From CAG-303 sp034172985 (lineage in GTDB: Bacteria; Bacillota; Clostridia; Lachnospirales; Lachnospiraceae): DNA of 23,967 nt. Shown in pieces: positions 1-7,523 of this stretch. Below the pieces are notes generated by a model. That model was not told the origin of the DNA. It ran no database searches and saw only the letters and a list, made by a program, of their open reading frames with translations. How positions within the stretch are numbered: position 1 is the stretch's first letter; each line of letters begins with the position of its first letter. The DNA lies in assembly GCA_034172985.1 (NCBI GenBank), contig JAXFDY010000055.1:1-23967 (forward strand), in the 5' to 3' direction. Position numbers and translations under genes: made by a program.

Positions 1-3000
1 GGCGGTTTCTGTCTGACGGGAAATGTCAGCAATACATCAAGTGTGAATAGTACCGCAGCAGGTCTTGCAGCTTATGTTAATACACCATATAAATTTAGTG
101 ATATTAAGGCAAGGGAACTGAATGTTTCTTCCACTACAAATGCAGCATCTGCATTTGTGGGATATAATGAAAAGAATCTTGAATTTGTTAATTGCAGTAT
201 TGTCAATGAGAGCAGTAATGTATATGAAATTAAGTCAAATTCCCATGTGGGTGGTTTTGTAGGAAATTCTGTGGGAGGTAATCTCTCATTCTCTGAATGT
301 AATATTACTAATCTTGAGAGAAATAGCTATCATTTTACATCTACGTCAGGAAATGTAGGTGGATTTATAGGAAATGCGTCTTCTACAGGTCCTACCTTAA
401 CATTTGAAAACTGTAATATTACAAATCTGGCAGCCGATTCAAAGAAAAATTATACCGGAGGATTTGTGGGATGGACAGAGTCGGTACTGAAAGTAAATAC
501 AAATGGTACGAATACTACAGAGATTCGTGGCCTGGAGATTCATAATGAAAGACCGAATGTGGGACAGCATTTCTCGGTAGGCGGAATCGTGGGAAAAACC
601 AGGAATAGCGTAGAAGCTGGAAAGATTTCATTAGTTGATTCGGTTTTGGAGTTTGTGAAAATCGAGGGCGGTAACACAAATAATACATATATAGGTGGTG
701 TTGTTGGCTGGGCGGAAGGCTGGTCAGCACAGAGCCAGACCATTCATGCATGGGACATTGTGATTGGAAGTGAGAGTGCAGAAGAAACACTTGCGTTAAA
801 GAGCATACAAAATGAATCAAATGGCTATGGCAATGCAGCTATCGGTGGAATTATCGGTGGTTTAAATATTTCGGCACGCTTGGAAAATTGTCAATTATTA
901 GGATACTCAAATAGTGACGATTATACCACAAAGCTTACAGACGGAAGCTGGATTGGCGGTATGGTTGGATGGATAGAGGCCGGCAGTGGAAGTGTGATCC
1001 TTGTGAATCCTCAGGTAAAGAATATCTTTATGGAACTTAGAAGAGACTGGGATCAGAGTAAGACTAATCTGGTGGGGGCAGCAGGAGGATTCATTGGACA
1101 GACCGGAGGAGGTTCTGCAACAGTTGATATTAGTCTTGCTATAGTGGCAAATCTTAAAATTGTAAATAAGCATAGTGATGATTTTATTATGCCTCAGGGT
1201 GGCATGATTGGATATGTGAAGTGTCCGGTCACAATTACGGATTTTGGGATAAGTGGTTTGAATCTGGGAAGCGACGGCTATTGTGCCGAAGCTGGTGGTA
1301 TCGCAGGAAGGATTGTGTCTTCTGATAATGGAGGAAGGATATCTGTAGGAAACAGCGGTGATTATCCTTACAATCTGATTCAGGACAGTGTGATTTCGGC
1401 ACAGGTTTCAGGTGGTATCTTTGCACAATCTTCCAGTACCGGCGTCTCTGATATAAAGAATGTGAAATTATCAAATGTTTCGGTAATTGCAAGAAAGATA
1501 AATGAAACAAATTCAACTGCGGCTTATGCAGGAGGAGTGGCTGGTGATATTGTCAGTGATGCACCGAATAATTATGAGAATATAAGTATTGAGAATTCTG
1601 TTATCACAGGATATCCGATTAATCAAAATACACAGGATATCTATATTGGTGGAGTTGTGGGTGGCAGGGAGAAAGAGGCGGCAGAAGAACATTTTAACCA
1701 GATTACCCTACATAATGTATTGATTGGTTTAATGACAGATAATCTTGCTCAGATACCGACCTATGAAAATGTCATAAATAAGAGTGTATCATTATTTACC
1801 ACGATTGGAGATGCCAGTGGACAGAAAAGGCTTTCAAAAGAAGATACAAGTAATATTGTGGATCCTCAGTATACATTGCGTATGGGTATGTTTGCCGGCA
1901 AAAATCTATCGGGTAATAATACTTATATCATCAATGCAAAAGTAGAATATGACGAGGATACTGTCTGTTACCGCCCTGCTTCTGATGTGGGTACCGTAAA
2001 GATATTTACTGCTATGGAGGATGTTTATGAGGATTATCGCGATAAATATCATATTATTTATTCAGATTATATGACGACGGATAAAGCTGATCTGGAAGAT
2101 ATTCAGGATATTTGGGATAATCACGTTTATCAGAACCAGCAGGACAGCGATAACAATGATTATCGCATGGAAGTGAGTTATGGGCAGTCAAATGTGGCAT
2201 ATGAAGATATTAAGAATATTTATCAGAGTACCTGCAGAGATAGTCAGGGATGGGTCTCTACTCTTCAGGATGCAGATGGCAATACGATTCCGGTTATTGT
2301 TGTGAGTGAATGGAGCTATGATGTTAATGCACTGATTAATACATATCTTAATCTGATAACGAATAATGGAGGGGCTGTAAATTCGGGAATTCAATCTATT
2401 GTAGATGTAACAATTGAGAGAAAGCAGTTAATAGATGGTGTGTCCTCGGATGCAACAGCAACCCAGATTATCAGTTATAAGAATGGTAGTTTTGCGGTAA
2501 CGAAAGGATATGATGAGTATAAAGATGAAAAGAATGCAACTTATACGTTAGTTACCGTTAGTTATCTGTATGGGGATAATGCAGTATGTACTGTTTCTCT
2601 TCCGATTTTTGTAAAAGAAATGCTGACATTGGAAACACATATTAAATATATGGAAGGTGCACAGTATTCTTTGGAAGATGTACCAACTTCAGATTTGTGC
2701 AGTGCTTTTAAAGCAAGTGTAGAGCATCAGAGTAAGTATACGATATATTCGGAATTTGTTTATAGCTCTGTAAGGGAAAATCTTACAGATGTTACTTTAA
2801 AGAAAAGCATCTGTATGAAAGATAATAAGAATGTTCAGAAGCAGTTCTATGCGGGGACAAAGCTTACACTGATTGATGTTTCCGGTGGCGGAAAAGTATA
2901 TTATTATACTGTGGAGAAAGGAAAAACCAAGAGTGAGATTGCATTTGCAGATTTTAAAGATGTGGATGGAAATAGTTATGTTGATGTAAATATGGGTAAA

Positions 3001-4464
3001 GATAGCCTGACAGAATATCCGTCGGTTGATTATACAGATGTATGTGGACATGTACATACATCTGTGGGTGTTGAGAAGTTTTTAATCATTATAGATGAAA
3101 CTGGTACAACGGAAACGGCAAATGAAATCAATCGAATCATTGTAAAGCCATTAGCAAGAGATAATCCTACGATGCAGAGAAATGTTAATTATAGTCCGGT
3201 TTGCTATGTTGAATTGACTGAAATTGCAGGATTACTAAAAGTTCTTTCACCAAATTATGAGAACTATTCTGATTCTGCTGAGTTGGAAGAAGTAAAAGAA
3301 AAGTATAATAAAATTACTGATTCAAAAAATTTTAATTCAAAGAGTGACAAAAAGGATGAAATGGAATTTGGTCAGGAGAATAAAATTTCTTCAGATAGTA
3401 CGGTTAGTATGTCCGGTTCTCTCTATGTGGTTTCTCCAAGTGTGTTGGATACAGCTAATATTTCAGATTATTGGCAGGCAGTCAGAACATCAACAAAACC
3501 AAGATATCTTGAAATTGCTATATCCTTAAGGGATTCCTCGGGAAAAAGAGTAAGTATACCGAATGGAACCAAGGTGATTTTTGATCATAATGACAGTGAT
3601 TATTATTATACAAATAATGACAGCGGATATATCTATTATTATCAATATTCACAAAATGAAACTCCGAATATTACAAAATTAACGGAGAATACATGGTTTA
3701 ATTTTTCAGTAGAGCTTGATTTTTCCAGAGCTGATTTGTCAAAAGTCAATACTGAAACTTACCGGGTATATGTGGAATTGTATGAATACACAAAAGATGA
3801 TATGCCGCAAAGTGGAAAAACCATAGATATGGTTTATGACAGTGTGCAGGGAGAAAGCAAAAAACAGCTTGGATTTGTGCTTCATACAAATGAAAGTATT
3901 ACACTTGGCATGAATGGCCGTTATGGAGATATTACGGACAGGGGATTAGTTTCTTTCAGAACTCAGCTTGATTTTTCGGATTATATTGATACACAAAGTG
4001 ATAGTGATCTCAGTCAGTATCTTGGAAAGTATTACACCTATACGTTTGTGATTAAACGAAAAGAGAAGGAGACGGATGGCGTGTTATACCAGTATGTGAC
4101 AGATGATTCTCTTTCTGACCTGATCAATGTATATTATGGAAGTCTGGAATCATTGCCAGATTTAGAAGATGTATTACTGACAGATGAGAGCAGAGTAGTT
4201 CAGTATACAAAACAGTATACGGATGAAGAAATCAAAAATGGAACGGTAGAGGAAAGTTTTTCGCTTTATGCAGATGTGCAGCAGTTAGCTGCAGCGGGAA
4301 AGAATGAATACTTTACAAATTATTCTGTAACCTGTTATGTCACCATAAGTGAGCAGAATCCGGCTTCAGATAGTGGAATTACAGTAGATTCATTAGTTAA
4401 TACAGCTCAGGTAAATGACTTCTTCGTATTTACAGTGGCAAATATTAAAACTGATATGGAGTAA
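1..4464 (+). CDS. Large secreted GLUG-like repeat surface protein, 5'-truncated
   Basis: An open frame enters from the left edge (frame 1) and gives about 1487 residues without a start; the first internal start-like codon (GTG at 43) is not a credible start because the frame is open upstream and has no ribosome site. Between about 250 and 1670 there are roughly a dozen glycine motifs of the type GGFVG, GGIVG, GGVVG, GGMVG and GGIIG, spaced about 33-48 residues and followed by short Asn/Ser/Thr-rich strands. This matches the GLUG-type repeat pattern of bacterial surface proteins and suggests a repetitive beta-solenoid. The rest is non-repetitive, acidic, Tyr/Asp/Ser-rich and beta-rich. The C-terminus (ends near FFVFTVANIKTD) has no LPXTG motif and no membrane helix, so anchoring would have to be N-terminal or non-covalent. 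It ends at a bidirectional terminator. Function (adhesion or glycan contact) is inferred only. Confidence 0.7.
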   Translation, partial: GGFCLTGNVSNTSSVNSTAAGLAAYVNTPYKFSDIKARELNVSSTTNAASAFVGYNEKNLEFVNCSIVNESSNVYEIKSNSHVGGFVGNSVGGNLSFSECNITNLERNSYHFTSTSGNVGGFIGNASSTGPTLTFENCNITNLAADSKKNYTGGFVGWTESVLKVNTNGTNTTEIRGLEIHNERPNVGQHFSVGGIVGKTRNSVEAGKISLVDSVLEFVKIEGGNTNNTYIGGVVGWAEGWSAQSQTIHAWDIVIGSESAEETLALKSIQNESNGYGNAAIGGIIGGLNISARLENCQLLGYSNSDDYTTKLTDGSWIGGMVGWIEAGSGSVILVNPQVKNIFMELRRDWDQSKTNLVGAAGGFIGQTGGGSATVDISLAIVANLKIVNKHSDDFIMPQGGMIGYVKCPVTITDFGISGLNLGSDGYCAEAGGIAGRIVSSDNGGRISVGNSGDYPYNLIQDSVISAQVSGGIFAQSSSTGVSDIKNVKLSNVSVIARKINETNSTAAYAGGVAGDIVSDAPNNYENISIENSVITGYPINQNTQDIYIGGVVGGREKEAAEEHFNQITLHNVLIGLMTDNLAQIPTYENVINKSVSLFTTIGDASGQKRLSKEDTSNIVDPQYTLRMGMFAGKNLSGNNTYIINAKVEYDEDTVCYRPASDVGTVKIFTAMEDVYEDYRDKYHIIYSDYMTTDKADLEDIQDIWDNHVYQNQQDSDNNDYRMEVSYGQSNVAYEDIKNIYQSTCRDSQGWVSTLQDADGNTIPVIVVSEWSYDVNALINTYLNLITNNGGAVNSGIQSIVDVTIERKQLIDGVSSDATATQIISYKNGSFAVTKGYDEYKDEKNATYTLVTVSYLYGDNAVCTVSLPIFVKEMLTLETHIKYMEGAQYSLEDVPTSDLCSAFKASVEHQSKYTIYSEFVYSSVRENLTDVTLKKSICMKDNKNVQKQFYAGTKLTLIDVSGGGKVYYYTVEKGKTKSEIAFADFKDVDGNSYVDVNMGKDSLTEYPSVDYTDVCGHVHTSVGVEKFLIIIDETGTTETANEINRIIVKPLARDNPTMQRNVNYSPVCYVELTEIAGLLKVLSPNYENYSDSAELEEVKEKYNKITDSKNFNSKSDKKDEMEFGQENKISSDSTVSMSGSLYVVSPSVLDTANISDYWQAVRTSTKPRYLEIAISLRDSSGKRVSIPNGTKVIFDHNDSDYYYTNNDSGYIYYYQYSQNETPNITKLTENTWFNFSVELDFSRADLSKVNTETYRVYVELYEYTKDDMPQSGKTIDMVYDSVQGESKKQLGFVLHTNESITLGMNGRYGDITDRGLVSFRTQLDFSDYIDTQSDSDLSQYLGKYYTYTFVIKRKEKETDGVLYQYVTDDSLSDLINVYYGSLESLPDLEDVLLTDESRVVQYTKQYTDEEIKNGTVEESFSLYADVQQLAAAGKNEYFTNYSVTCYVTISEQNPASDSGITVDSLVNTAQVNDFFVFTVANIKTDME

Positions 4465-4497
4465 AAAAAGGGAGGTACAATGTACCTCTCTTTTAAC
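4465..4497. terminator. Bidirectional intrinsic terminator between convergent genes
   Basis: A perfect 7-bp stem (GAGGTAC 4472-4478, GTACCTC 4482-4488, loop AAT) is flanked by an A-run on the left and TCTTTT on the right, so it can stop transcription from both sides. The TAA stop of the leftward GGDEF-EAL gene lies in the T-tract. Confidence 0.75.
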
Positions 4498-6091
4498 TGC
4501 CCTGATCAATCATAAATGCAATTAAATCCAAATCTTTTTCTAAATCTTCAAAAGTCGGATAATAGGCATTGGACTGATATACTTTTTTTACCATAGAACG
4601 GCTGAGCTGATCGAACTCACGGAGAGAAACCGGTTTAGAGAAGAAATATCCCTGTCCTACGTCACTGCCAATTTCGTTTAAGAAATTAGTTTGTTCCAAT
4701 GTTTCTACCCCCTCGGTAATAACCATCATATTCACTTCTTTTGCCATAGCAATCAGATAACGCAGAATTGCCATACCATCCTCTGATTCTGAGTTTTTAC
4801 TAAGAAAAGAACGGTCAATTTTTACCCGGTCGATAGGATAATCACGGAACAGATTTAATGGTGAATTCATGCTTCCAAAGTTATCGATACACAGAGTAAA
4901 ACCATTATCTTTTAATTCCTGTATTGTTTCTTTTAGATTTTTTGTATTTCCGGAAAACACACGTTCCGGAATTTCTAAAATAAGAAGATTTTTATCAATC
5001 AGGTAATGGCTGCAGAGTTTGTTTAGATGTTCCACAAATCCGTGGCTCTGAAAATGAATCGGTGAAATATTCATGGCAATGGGAGTTGGCTGGATTTTAT
5101 TATCTATCCAGCGGCGTATGGTCCTGCAACATTCCTCCCACATATAATAGTCGAGCTTTCTTACAAGATTGGTTCCTTCAAATACAGGAATGAACTGATA
5201 AGGAGATAGAATACCTCTTCCGGGATAATCCCATCTAACCAGCGCTTCTGCACTGATAACTTTAAAGGTATGAAAATCAACCATGGGTTGGAGATACATG
5301 AGAAACTTATGATTATTCATGGCTTCTACCATTTCGTCACTCATTTTCTTGTTCTCTCTAAAATCTTTTTCTAATTCTTCTGTATAGAATACATAATTGC
5401 ATACTGCCGGATCTTTTACAAATTTTTGTGCCAGCATACAGGCATTTACCATTTCCATGACAGGCTGGTCTGTGTTTGTTGTCTGATAGATTCCGAAAGA
5501 GGATTCAATCTGAACATTTTCATTATATTCTTTTAGTTTTTTTGTGATGGCATTGACCTGCTCCATAACAATTTCGTCCGACTCCTCCTTAATCATTAAG
5601 CCGAAAAGATTTGAATAGATCTGCGCATGCAGATGATGTCGTCTCCTTGCCACCTCTTTTAATACTTCAGCGGCATATAAAATGACATTATCACCTTCTG
5701 TAGGTCCAAATAGCTGGTTGATTTTTCCTATATTCATAATATTAAAGGCTACAATCGTGTAATGTACGTGGGGAGACTGTTTAAACATCGCTTCAGTCTT
5801 TGATATAAAGTAGTCAATATTGCCTAATTTTGTAATTGGGTTTGTGTAAGCGATTTCATTCAGTTCATTAATGGCTTTTGTTGTAGTTTCGCGTTCTTTG
5901 GAAAGCTCACGTTCCAGTTTATCGACTTCCCGTTTGTGATGTTTGTCGTATGCACGGTATAAATCCATGCGATAAAACGCAAAAACAACTGCAACTACCA
6001 GTAATGATATAATTATATAATAAATCCACATACTAATATGATACTCTAAAAATGTAAGAAGTGTCAATAATAGAAAAAGGTTTTTGTGCAT
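4493..6091 (-). CDS. Membrane-anchored degenerate GGDEF-EAL domain protein
   Basis: About 532 residues: an N-terminal membrane segment (about 22-42), a charged coiled linker (45-75), a GGDEF-like domain (about 80-240) and an EAL domain (about 255-500). The GGDEF site is lost: the expected GGDEF position reads near YSNLF (160-164) and the family's DxLTGLxNR motif reads NPITKLGN. A diguanylate cyclase is therefore unlikely. The EAL domain keeps EALVRW (E282), N341, E373, D403, K424/D426, E460 and QGYFFSKP (Q480), but the metal-binding DDFG motif is DNFG (N404) and loop 6 reads GSMNSPL instead of GTGYSSL. Phosphodiesterase activity may be weak or absent, leaving a sensor or effector role in cyclic di-GMP signalling. 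No clear ribosome site precedes the ATG at 6091, and the Met at residue 21 (6031) is an alternative start. The upstream -10-like TATAAT has no good -35. Confidence 0.9.
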   Translation of the reverse strand: MHKNLFLLLTLLTFLEYHISMWIYYIIISLLVVAVVFAFYRMDLYRAYDKHHKREVDKLERELSKERETTTKAINELNEIAYTNPITKLGNIDYFISKTEAMFKQSPHVHYTIVAFNIMNIGKINQLFGPTEGDNVILYAAEVLKEVARRRHHLHAQIYSNLFGLMIKEESDEIVMEQVNAITKKLKEYNENVQIESSFGIYQTTNTDQPVMEMVNACMLAQKFVKDPAVCNYVFYTEELEKDFRENKKMSDEMVEAMNNHKFLMYLQPMVDFHTFKVISAEALVRWDYPGRGILSPYQFIPVFEGTNLVRKLDYYMWEECCRTIRRWIDNKIQPTPIAMNISPIHFQSHGFVEHLNKLCSHYLIDKNLLILEIPERVFSGNTKNLKETIQELKDNGFTLCIDNFGSMNSPLNLFRDYPIDRVKIDRSFLSKNSESEDGMAILRYLIAMAKEVNMMVITEGVETLEQTNFLNEIGSDVGQGYFFSKPVSLREFDQLSRSMVKKVYQSNAYYPTFEDLEKDLDLIAFMIDQGS

Positions 6092-6115
6092 GTTTGATGA
6101 AAAAAATATTAGGTA

Positions 6116-6142
6116 TTGAAAAAATATATAATTATATTATAA
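6116..6142 (+). promoter_or_regulatory. Possible rightward promoter of the broken lectin gene
   Basis: TTGAAA (6116-6121) and TATAAT (6137-6142) are separated by 15 bases in a very AT-rich stretch. It points into the lectin remnant. In such AT-rich sequence this could be chance. Confidence 0.25.
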
Positions 6143-6289
6143 TCCGTAATTGAAGGTGTGATATTGGGCTGTGTCAAATATGGAAGTAGCAGCAATAATG
6201 CCAATATTCAGCAGTGGACATATAATGGATGTGATGCACAGAAATTAAAGAAGAGGGGAAAGCTTGATGCTTTCCCCTCTAAAATATGA
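6143..6289 (+). pseudogene. Remnant of a ricin-type beta-trefoil lectin gene
   Basis: One frame (6143-6289) is open from a TAA at 6140 to a TGA at 6287 but has no usable start. It reads ...CVKYGSSSNNANIQQW (about 6170-6217) followed by TYNGCDAQKLK. The spacing and the QxW motif are typical of the last repeat of a ricin B-type (RICIN) carbohydrate-binding domain. After LK the frame runs into the hairpin at 6252-6280, so both ends look eroded. It is best read as the degraded 3' tail of a secreted lectin or glycosidase gene, of about 48 codons. A short chance match cannot be excluded. Confidence 0.55.
6252..6280 (-). terminator. Terminator hairpin for leftward tRNA-Leu
   Basis: A perfect 12-bp stem (6252-6263 with 6269-6280) and 5-base loop lie 10 bases beyond the 3' end of the leftward tRNA-Leu. 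On the minus strand the stem is followed by TCTTTAATTT, a moderate U-tract. It also covers the end of the lectin remnant. Confidence 0.7.
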
Positions 6290-6290
6290 A

Positions 6291-6374
6291 TGCGGAAAAA
6301 GGGACTTGAACCCTCACGACGTTGCCATCACTAGATCCTTAGTCTAGCCTGTCTGCCAATTCCAGCATTTCCGC
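6291..6374 (-). tRNA. tRNA-Leu (anticodon AAG), copy 1
   Basis: An 84-nt class II tRNA without encoded CCA. It has a 7-bp acceptor (GCGGAAA/TTTCCGC), a 5-bp anticodon stem CTAGA/TCTAG, the loop CTAAGGA giving anticodon AAG, a variable arm GATG-GCAA-CGTC, and a T-arm with TTCAAGT. It is identical base for base to the rightward copy at 6617-6700. It reads CUU, and if A34 is deaminated to inosine by TadA it could also read CUC and CUA. A34 is unusual in bacteria outside tRNA-Arg(ACG). Confidence 0.95.
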
Positions 6375-6408
6375 ATCTGTTCTGTTCTTGCTTTTCAGCA
6401 ACTCTGAT

Positions 6409-6437
6409 ATAATATCAAAGAATTTATAGAATGTCAA
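6409..6437 (-). promoter_or_regulatory. Promoter of leftward tRNA-Leu
   Basis: On the minus strand, TTGACA (6432-6437) and TATTAT (6409-6414) are separated by exactly 17 bases. The 20 bases from the -10 onward (6395-6414) are identical to those of the divergent copy, whereas the -35 spacer differs. Confidence 0.85.
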
Positions 6438-6552
6438 TCATTTTTTGTTTCTTTTTCTTTTGCTTGCATGGTATGGTATTTAACGATATAATGGGAATAG
6501 TAGCTTGTGAAAAACGGGTAAAAAATAATAATATAAATTAAGTAAAAAACTG

Positions 6553-6581
6553 TTGACAGAAGCAATAAAATTTGTTATTAT
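6553..6581 (+). promoter_or_regulatory. Promoter of rightward tRNA-Leu
   Basis: Consensus TTGACA (6553-6558), a 17-base spacer and TATTAT (6576-6581). The stretch 6576-6595 matches the other copy exactly, so the duplicated unit includes the -10, the start site and the first part of the leader. Confidence 0.87.
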
Positions 6582-6616
6582 ATCAGAGTTGCTGATGGGT
6601 AACAACTAAATAAGAT

Positions 6617-6700
6617 GCGGAAATGCTGGAATTGGCAGACAGGCTAGACTAAGGATCTAGTGATGGCAACGTCGTGAGGGTTCAAGTCCCTTTTTCCGCA
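6617..6700 (+). tRNA. tRNA-Leu (anticodon AAG), copy 2
   Basis: Identical 84-nt sequence to the leftward copy, starting GCGGAAATG and ending TTCCGCA, with anticodon AAG in the loop CTAAGGA. No CCA is encoded. It has its own consensus promoter and its own terminator (6714-6749), so it is an independent single-gene transcription unit. Confidence 0.95.
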
Positions 6701-6713
6701 CTAGCTAGTTAGA

Positions 6714-6749
6714 AGAACAGTTTCCGCTGCTTAGGAAATTGTTCTTTTT
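6714..6749 (+). terminator. Terminator of rightward tRNA-Leu
   Basis: A 12-bp stem (6714-6725 with 6734-6745, one G-U pair) and an 8-base loop, followed by TTTT. It sits 13 bases past the tRNA and before the PilZ gene. Confidence 0.8.
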
Positions 6750-6802
6750 GTATTTAATAGGACATTCTTTGGAATTTTTGAAGGACTGGAGGAAGATGGC
6801 GG

Positions 6803-7504
6803 ATGAGGCTGATGGATTTGGAACCGGGCAGTGAAATCAACATAGAAATACAGGTGGGAGATAAAAAAATGGGATTTAAAACCCATATTAAAGAACAGAT
6901 AAAAAATGCTGTGATTATAGAAGCTATCAGGATAGAGGGAAAATTTTTAAGCCTTAATGCCAAGGGAGTTAAAGTCAGTATTTTGTACTTTCAGAAAGAT
7001 CAGGCACCCCTTGTATGGGAATACGTTTCGGTTCCTGCCGTGATATATAAAGGTGAATCCTGTTATAAATGTACAATGCAGGCAAATGGAGTTCAGATGA
7101 ACAGAAGGGAGACTTACCGTTTGTTTCTTGGGGTAAAAGGGATTGCACAGGTGGGAACGAATCGGAAAGCTCTGAGTGTTTTGGTGAAAGATATCAGTGA
7201 TAATGGATTTTCTTTTGTTCATACGGAGGATATGAATGGATTTTTGGGGGAACCTGTAAGAATTGTGTTCGATATAGATGAGATGCATTTTAATTTGCAG
7301 GGGTGCTTGGTCAGAGTTGAGCCATTGGAAGGTGAAAAATATATTTATGGTTGTAAATTAATTATTAACAATCCTAATGTATCTAAATATATTGCTAAAA
7401 AGCAGAGGGAAATGCTTGCCGTAGGAAGGAAAAAAGCACAGGAAAAAGAAGAGGATACAATCTACAAATTAGAAGAAGCTTTTCAGAAGAAAAAAAATAG
7501 ATAG
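6803..7504 (+). CDS. PilZ domain protein, YcgR-like c-di-GMP receptor
   Basis: 233 residues in two parts: an N-terminal beta-barrel-like domain (about 1-92, PilZN/YcgR-N type) and a C-terminal PilZ domain (about 98-200). The cyclic di-GMP signature is intact: RRETYR (101-106, the RxxxR motif) and DISDNG (130-135, the D/NxSxxG motif). In this family the protein binds c-di-GMP and changes motility, often by acting on the flagellar motor, or affects surface-polymer functions. A charged lysine-rich tail (about 205-233) ends the protein. GGAGG at 6788-6792 supports the start at 6803 (10-base spacing). An ATG at 6796 in another frame gives only 12 codons. I see no clear promoter between the tRNA terminator and the gene. 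It converges with aroE. Being about 700 bases from a GGDEF-EAL gene is suggestive but not proof of shared signalling. Confidence 0.88.
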   Translation: MRLMDLEPGSEINIEIQVGDKKMGFKTHIKEQIKNAVIIEAIRIEGKFLSLNAKGVKVSILYFQKDQAPLVWEYVSVPAVIYKGESCYKCTMQANGVQMNRRETYRLFLGVKGIAQVGTNRKALSVLVKDISDNGFSFVHTEDMNGFLGEPVRIVFDIDEMHFNLQGCLVRVEPLEGEKYIYGCKLIINNPNVSKYIAKKQREMLAVGRKKAQEKEEDTIYKLEEAFQKKKNR

Positions 7505-7523
7505 CCGAAAAAGGCTATCTATT
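7496..7523. terminator. Terminator containing both stop codons
   Basis: A perfect 11-bp stem (7496-7506 with 7513-7523) and 6-base loop. The TAG of the PilZ gene (7502-7504) and the TAG of aroE (7519-7521 on the minus strand) both lie in the stem arms. On the minus strand it is followed by a run of eight T, making a strong terminator for aroE. The rightward T-tract is poor. Confidence 0.8.

Noticed and set aside
515..820. Leftward frames opposite the large surface protein gene
   Set aside because: They lack ribosome sites and family features and lie opposite a clearly coding repeat region.
6291..6700. Inverted 84-base repeats as ends of a mobile element
   Set aside because: The repeats are complete tRNA genes with promoters, and the 242 bases between them hold no gene.
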